Shown piece by piece: positions 5,461 through 8,411 of a stretch of 8,411 nt of DNA. The notes below the pieces were generated by a model. That model did not search any database. It saw only the letters and a program-made list of their open reading frames with translations, and was not told where the DNA came from. This DNA comes from Planctomycetaceae bacterium (GTDB lineage: Bacteria > Planctomycetota > UBA1135 > GCA-002686595). The DNA lies in NCBI GenBank assembly GCA_013360535.1, contig JABWBL010000121.1:1-8411 (forward strand), given 5' to 3'. Both the position numbers and the translations under genes were made by a program. The stretch's first letter is position 1. Each line of letters starts with the position of its first letter.

Positions 5461-6449
5461 GCCGCGACTACACCGTTTCGCTCGAACAGGTCTTCAACGG
5501 CCCGATGGACCTGCTCCTGCACCTCGTGCGCGAGCAGGAGGTCGAGATCCACGAGATCAACCTGCAGAAGGTGATCGAGGGCTATCTCGGTTACCTGAAG
5601 GCGCTCGAGGAGATCGACATCGAGCTCGCGGCCGACTTCCTCGTCATGGCGGCGACGCTGATGGCGATCAAGTCGCGCTCGCTGCTGCCGAGCGAGACGA
5701 TCGACCTCGCCGAGGAGCTCGACCCGCGCGATGAGCTGATCCAGCGCCTGATCGAGTACCGCCACTTCAAGCAGGCCTCGCGCGAGCTGCAGGACCGCTT
5801 CGACCTGCGCTCGAAGATCCACGAGCGCGGCTACCGCCCCGCGACCGACGCCGACGGTGGCCTCGACCTCGGCGAGGTCACGAACTGGGACCTTTTCGCG
5901 GCCTTCTCGCGCCTGATGCGCGAGACGCTCGCGCACAAGTCGATCGTCATCGCGACCGAGGACCGGCCGCTGCGCTTCTACGTCGAGCAGCTCGTGCGCA
6001 CGGTCAAGGCGCGGCGTTCGATGTCGCTGCGCGAGCTCGTCGACGACGCGGTCGAGCAGGGTGGCGCGACCAAGGGCACGATGATCGGCGCGTTCTGCGC
6101 GCTGCTCGAGCTGGTCAAGCTCGGCGCCGTGCGCGCGCGCCAGGAGACGAAGCAGGCGGACATCGTGATCTCGCTGCGCGAGGACCTCGGCGACGACCTC
6201 GACAGCATCGTGCGCCAGACCGAGTTCGAGGACGAGCGCATCGAGGACCCCGACGCGCCCGCCGCCGCCTCGAGCGAGCCCCAGCCGCCCGCGCCGCCCA
6301 AGGCGAGCGTGTTCGAAGGGCTCGACGACGACGAGGACGAGAGCGACTACGAACTGCCGCGCATCGCCGCGGTCGAGCAGCCGAGCGAAGCCGACGAGCG
6401 GGGCCACACGCTCGCGGAAGAGCTCGACGGCGAACCCGAAAAGGCCTGA
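5454..6449 (+). CDS. scpA: Segregation and condensation protein A (kleisin ScpA)
   Basis: ScpA is the kleisin that bridges the heads of the SMC dimer in the chromosome-condensing SMC-ScpA-ScpB complex. The N-terminal block is canonical: VFNGPMDLLLHLVREQEVEI (13-32), INLQKVIEGYLGYL (35-48), then ELAADFLVMAATLMAIKSRSL (57-77), which forms the helices that contact the SMC neck. Residues about 90-170 are the middle, ScpB-binding part, and about 172-243 form the C-terminal winged helix (IGAFCALLELVKLGAVRARQ). A tail from about 244 to 331 is highly acidic and proline/alanine-rich (FEDERIEDPDAPAAA, GLDDDEDESDYELP), probably disordered, and longer than in typical 240-270-residue ScpA. Start: ATG 5454, seven bases inside the protease gene, with a weak GGGTGG upstream; GTG 5457 is a possible alternative. 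ScpB, usually the next gene, is absent; trxA follows instead. Identity is very sure. Confidence 0.95.
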   Translation: MVSRDYTVSLEQVFNGPMDLLLHLVREQEVEIHEINLQKVIEGYLGYLKALEEIDIELAADFLVMAATLMAIKSRSLLPSETIDLAEELDPRDELIQRLIEYRHFKQASRELQDRFDLRSKIHERGYRPATDADGGLDLGEVTNWDLFAAFSRLMRETLAHKSIVIATEDRPLRFYVEQLVRTVKARRSMSLRELVDDAVEQGGATKGTMIGAFCALLELVKLGAVRARQETKQADIVISLREDLGDDLDSIVRQTEFEDERIEDPDAPAAASSEPQPPAPPKASVFEGLDDDEDESDYELPRIAAVEQPSEADERGHTLAEELDGEPEKA

Positions 6450-6452
6450 GCC

Positions 6453-6467
6453 CGGCGGTCGCCGCCG
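6453..6467 (+). terminator. Weak hairpin just after scpA, possible transcript end or attenuator
   Basis: CGGCGG (6453-6458), loop TCG, CCGCCG (6462-6467) form a perfect 6-bp stem starting four bases after the scpA stop. No T-run follows, so it is not a classical intrinsic terminator. It could slow transcription or protect the 3' end, or be a by-product of GC-rich sequence. Confidence 0.25.
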
Positions 6468-6484
6468 CAGGAACGCGCGCGGGG

Positions 6485-6513
6485 TGGACTCTCCGCCGTT
6501 TGCGTCCCATATT
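6485..6513 (+). promoter_or_regulatory. Candidate sigma70-type promoter for trxA-fmt-rsmB
   Basis: TGGACT (6485-6490) matches four of six bases of the -35 consensus. CATATT (6508-6513), after a 17-base spacer, matches four of six of the -10. The only A/T-rich patch of the 111-bp scpA-trxA gap is here. The predicted RNA would have a leader of about 40 bases. Both boxes are imperfect, so this is tentative. Confidence 0.3.
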
Positions 6514-6560
6514 CTCGGCCTCTCACCTCCCCGACCCCCCAAAGCCTCCCGAGACTCTCC

Positions 6561-6884
6561 ATGAGCAAAGCCGCTGACGTCACCGACGCCGTTTGGGACA
6601 CCGCCGTCCTGCAGAGTGAACTCCCCGTCCTCGTCGACTTCTGGGCCGAGTGGTGTGGCCCCTGCAAGGCGATGTCGCCCTACGTCGACAAGCTCGCGGA
6701 CGAGACCGCCGGCAAGCTCAAGGTCGTCAAGCTGAACACGCAGGACAACCCGGACGTGCCCGCACGCTACGGCATCAACGCGATCCCGACCTTCCTGATC
6801 ATCAAGAAGGGTGAGGTCGTGCACCAGATCGTCGGCAGCCAGCCGTACGAGAAGTTCAAGCTGACGGTCCTCTCGAAGATCTGA
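6561..6884 (+). CDS. trxA: Thioredoxin
   Basis: A full-length classical thioredoxin of 107 residues, a cytoplasmic dithiol reductant for ribonucleotide reductase, peroxiredoxins and other proteins. The active site is W31-C32-G33-P34-C35 (AEWCGPCK). The buried acidic residue is D26 (VLVDFWAEW) and the cis-proline is P76 in INAIPTFLII; G84 in KKGEVV and the helix-4 tail QPYEKFKLTVL complete the fold. All catalytic residues are intact and there is no signal peptide. The ATG at 6561 is preceded by a C/T-rich leader with no recognisable Shine-Dalgarno site. Six bases separate its stop from the fmt start, so the two are almost certainly co-transcribed. It takes the place next to scpA where scpB often lies. 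Whether this is the main thioredoxin or one of several cannot be told from the window. Confidence 0.97.
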   Translation: MSKAADVTDAVWDTAVLQSELPVLVDFWAEWCGPCKAMSPYVDKLADETAGKLKVVKLNTQDNPDVPARYGINAIPTFLIIKKGEVVHQIVGSQPYEKFKLTVLSKI

Positions 6885-6890
6885 CGAGCG

Positions 6891-7841
6891 TTGCGGACCG
6901 TCTTTCTCGGATCGCCGCCGTTTGCGACGCCGGTGCTCGAACGTCTCGTGCGTTCGAGGCACCGGCCGCTCGCTTTGGTGACCTTGCCCGACAAGCCGCG
7001 CGGGCGCAGCCGCGAGGTCGAGGAGTCGGAGCTCGTGCGCGCGGCGCGCGGCCACGGCCTCGCGGTGTTCCAGCCCACGGACCCGCACGCGCCCGAATTC
7101 CTCGGGGAATTGCGCACGTTGCGGCCCGAGGTGCTGTGTGTCGCGAGCTACGGCGTGATCCTGAAGCCGGCGTTGCTCGAGCTCTGCCCGCAAGGTGCGC
7201 TCAACGTGCACGGCTCGCTCCTGCCGCGCTGGCGCGGCGCGTCGCCGATCCAGGCGGCGGTGCTCGCAGGCGATGCGGTGACGGGCGTCTCGATCCAGCG
7301 CATCGTGCTCGCGCTCGACGAAGGGGACGTGCTGCTCGCGAAGGAGCGCACGATCGGCGCGCGCGAGACCTCCGGCGACCTGTTCGCGTCGCTCGCGGTG
7401 CTCGGCGGCGAAGCGCTCGTCGAGGCGCTCGACCAGCTCGAGGACGGAATCGCGACGTTCACGCCGCAGGATCCGACGCGAGCGACCTACGCGCGCAAGA
7501 TCCGCAAGGAACGCGGCGCGATCGACTGGACCAAGCCCGCGGTCGAGCTCGAGCGTGCGGTGCGTGCCTTCAACCCGTGGCCGCTCGTGCGTTTCTGCGA
7601 TCCCAAGGGGCGCGAGCTCAACCTGCTCGCCGCGCAAGTGGTCGAAGGAGACGCGACGGCTGCGCCGGGCACCGTGCTCGAAGCGAACCAGCGCTTTGTC
7701 GTCGCCTGCGGCAGCGGCGCGCTCGAGTTGCTCGAGCTGCAGGCCGCGGGCAAGCGCGCGCTGCCGGCCGCGGAATTCCTGCGCGGGGCGCGCATTTCCA
7801 AGGGCGAGAAGGTCGGCACGCCTCCGACGCATCCGAAATGA
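6891..7841 (+). CDS. fmt: Methionyl-tRNA formyltransferase
   Basis: It formylates the amino group of methionyl-tRNAfMet using 10-formyltetrahydrofolate, making the initiator tRNA for bacterial translation. The 316 residues match the usual length. The N-terminal Rossmann-like domain starts RTVFLGSPPFATPVLERL (2-19), with GSPPFA standing for the common GTPDFA. The nucleotide-like loop reads TLPDKPRGRSRE (31-42). The catalytic block is ALNVHGSLLPRWRGASPIQA (103-122), followed by LDEGDVLL (142-149). N105, H107 and D143 align with the E. coli catalytic triad N106/H108/D144. The C-terminal tRNA-binding OB domain begins near 205 and includes AFNPWPLVRF. The start is TTG 6891: the conserved N-terminus begins right after it, and the trxA stop is only six bases upstream. 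The TGA overlaps the next start as ATGA, so rsmB is translationally coupled; fmt-rsmB linkage is widespread in bacteria. Confidence 0.95.
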   Translation: MRTVFLGSPPFATPVLERLVRSRHRPLALVTLPDKPRGRSREVEESELVRAARGHGLAVFQPTDPHAPEFLGELRTLRPEVLCVASYGVILKPALLELCPQGALNVHGSLLPRWRGASPIQAAVLAGDAVTGVSIQRIVLALDEGDVLLAKERTIGARETSGDLFASLAVLGGEALVEALDQLEDGIATFTPQDPTRATYARKIRKERGAIDWTKPAVELERAVRAFNPWPLVRFCDPKGRELNLLAAQVVEGDATAAPGTVLEANQRFVVACGSGALELLELQAAGKRALPAAEFLRGARISKGEKVGTPPTHPK

Positions 7842-8411
7842 GCCGACTCGTCGCTTACGCGATCCTTCGTTCCGGTTCCGCGACGCCCTTGCGCGACGTG
7901 GAGCGTTTTTCCGACGAGGCCGAGCTCGATGCGCGCGACCGCGGGCTCGTACGACGCATCCTCGGCACCGAAGTGCGCCGCCGCACCACGATCCGCGCCG
8001 TGATCCACGCCATCGCGCCGGCGATCAAGAACGCGGAGATGCTCGCGCACCTGCACGTCGCACTCGCGCAGGTGCTGTTCCTCGACCGCATCCCGCCGCA
8101 TGCGGTGCTGTCGGAGTGCTCGAACGCCGTGCGCCAGACGCTGGGGCCCGCGAAGGTCCGCATCGCGCGCGAGTTCCTGAAGAGTGTGTACGACCGGCTC
8201 GAGAACGCGCGTTCGGGCGACCCGCGCCGCGATCTCGTCGGCCGCAACCTCGCGTTCCGCGAGCCCGTGTTCCGCGACCCGGTCGAACATCCGCTCCTGT
8301 GGGCCGAAGACGCGCTCTCGATGCCGGCGCCGATGCTCAAGCGCTGGATCGCGCGCCACGGCGAGGCGAAAGCGCGCGCGCTGGCCGAGCTCGCGCTCGA
8401 CGAAGCGCCGC
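7838..8411 (+). CDS. rsmB: 16S rRNA m5C967 methyltransferase RsmB (Sun/Fmu), N-terminal part; gene continues past window
   Basis: RsmB methylates C967 of 16S rRNA using S-adenosylmethionine. The window holds the first 191 residues, open to the edge. Residues 1-120 are the NusB-like RNA-binding domain: DARDRGLVRRILGTEVRRR (31-49), then HLHVALAQVLFLDRIPPHAV (71-90), matching the conserved LxxGLYQLL..RIPPHAA stretch of E. coli RsmB. Residues 151-191 (HPLLWAEDALSMP, LKRWIARHGEAKARALAE) correspond to the HPxWLxxRW linker that precedes the catalytic domain. The AdoMet motifs and catalytic cysteines would lie beyond 8411. Between the two parts, residues 122-150 hold an additional segment (ARSGDPRRDLVGRNLAF and REPVFRDPVE) not present in E. 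coli RsmB, and the usual NAVLR helix reads EFLKSVYDRL. The ATG 7838 overlaps the fmt TGA (ATGA). The assignment rests on domain order and fmt linkage; activity cannot be checked here. Confidence 0.85.
   Translation, partial: MSRLVAYAILRSGSATPLRDVERFSDEAELDARDRGLVRRILGTEVRRRTTIRAVIHAIAPAIKNAEMLAHLHVALAQVLFLDRIPPHAVLSECSNAVRQTLGPAKVRIAREFLKSVYDRLENARSGDPRRDLVGRNLAFREPVFRDPVEHPLLWAEDALSMPAPMLKRWIARHGEAKARALAELALDEAP

Noticed and set aside
5373..7832. An 819-codon open frame on the minus strand opposite the protease end, scpA, trxA and fmt
   Set aside because: It lies antisense to four confidently identified genes, is composed mostly of Arg, Ala, Leu, Asp and Glu with no domain I recognise, and is the usual mirror frame of G/C-third-position genes.
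1..8411. CRISPR arrays, tRNA/rRNA genes, insertion sequences, toxin-antitoxin or phage-defence cassettes
   Set aside because: No regularly spaced repeats, no tRNA-like cloverleaf, no transposase or integrase motifs and no paired defence genes were seen. Uma2 alone is not evidence of a defence system.

Overview
The window is a high-GC bacterial chromosome segment with strong G/C third-position bias in its real genes. It contains no tRNA, rRNA, CRISPR array, integrase or transposase that I can see. The planctomycete-like style of the Gfo/Idh/MocA oxidoreductase, the ApbE remnant and the RsmB insert, together with weak or absent Shine-Dalgarno sites, suggest an uncultured Planctomycetota. Myxococcota is a weaker alternative. 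This placement is inference; no marker here settles it.

Layout. (1) Positions 1-1745 look accessory. They hold a GNAT acetyltransferase running off the left edge (minus strand), a 190-bp intergenic stretch with two near-identical palindromes exactly 22 bp apart, a Uma2-family nuclease-like gene (minus), and a small secreted cysteine-containing protein on the plus strand whose reading frame is broken once. (2) Positions about 1745-4530 are a minus-strand operon, transcribed in the order kdsD-like sugar-phosphate isomerase, Gfo/Idh/MocA oxidoreductase, apbE. The first two overlap by 4 bp; apbE starts 13 bp after the second and has lost its conserved C-terminal part where the accessory block begins. 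(3) Positions 4531-4668 are a divergent promoter region with an extended -10 box and a perfect inverted repeat. (4) Positions 4669-8411 are a compact plus-strand housekeeping run: site-2 protease, scpA, trxA, fmt, rsmB (cut by the right edge). Protease/scpA and fmt/rsmB overlap at their ends, and fmt starts 6 nt after trxA.

How they fit together. The isomerase has all four residues expected of an arabinose-5-phosphate isomerase, so the minus operon probably touches Kdo/surface-sugar metabolism with an NAD(P)-dependent sugar oxidoreductase. The plus run combines membrane proteolysis, chromosome condensation (scpA with no scpB beside it), thiol redox, initiator-tRNA formylation and 16S rRNA methylation.

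I did not find a convincing new multi-gene system. The most informative oddities are the apbE truncation junction, the broken small secreted gene whose stop lies at that junction, and the paired palindromes upstream of the acetyltransferase.
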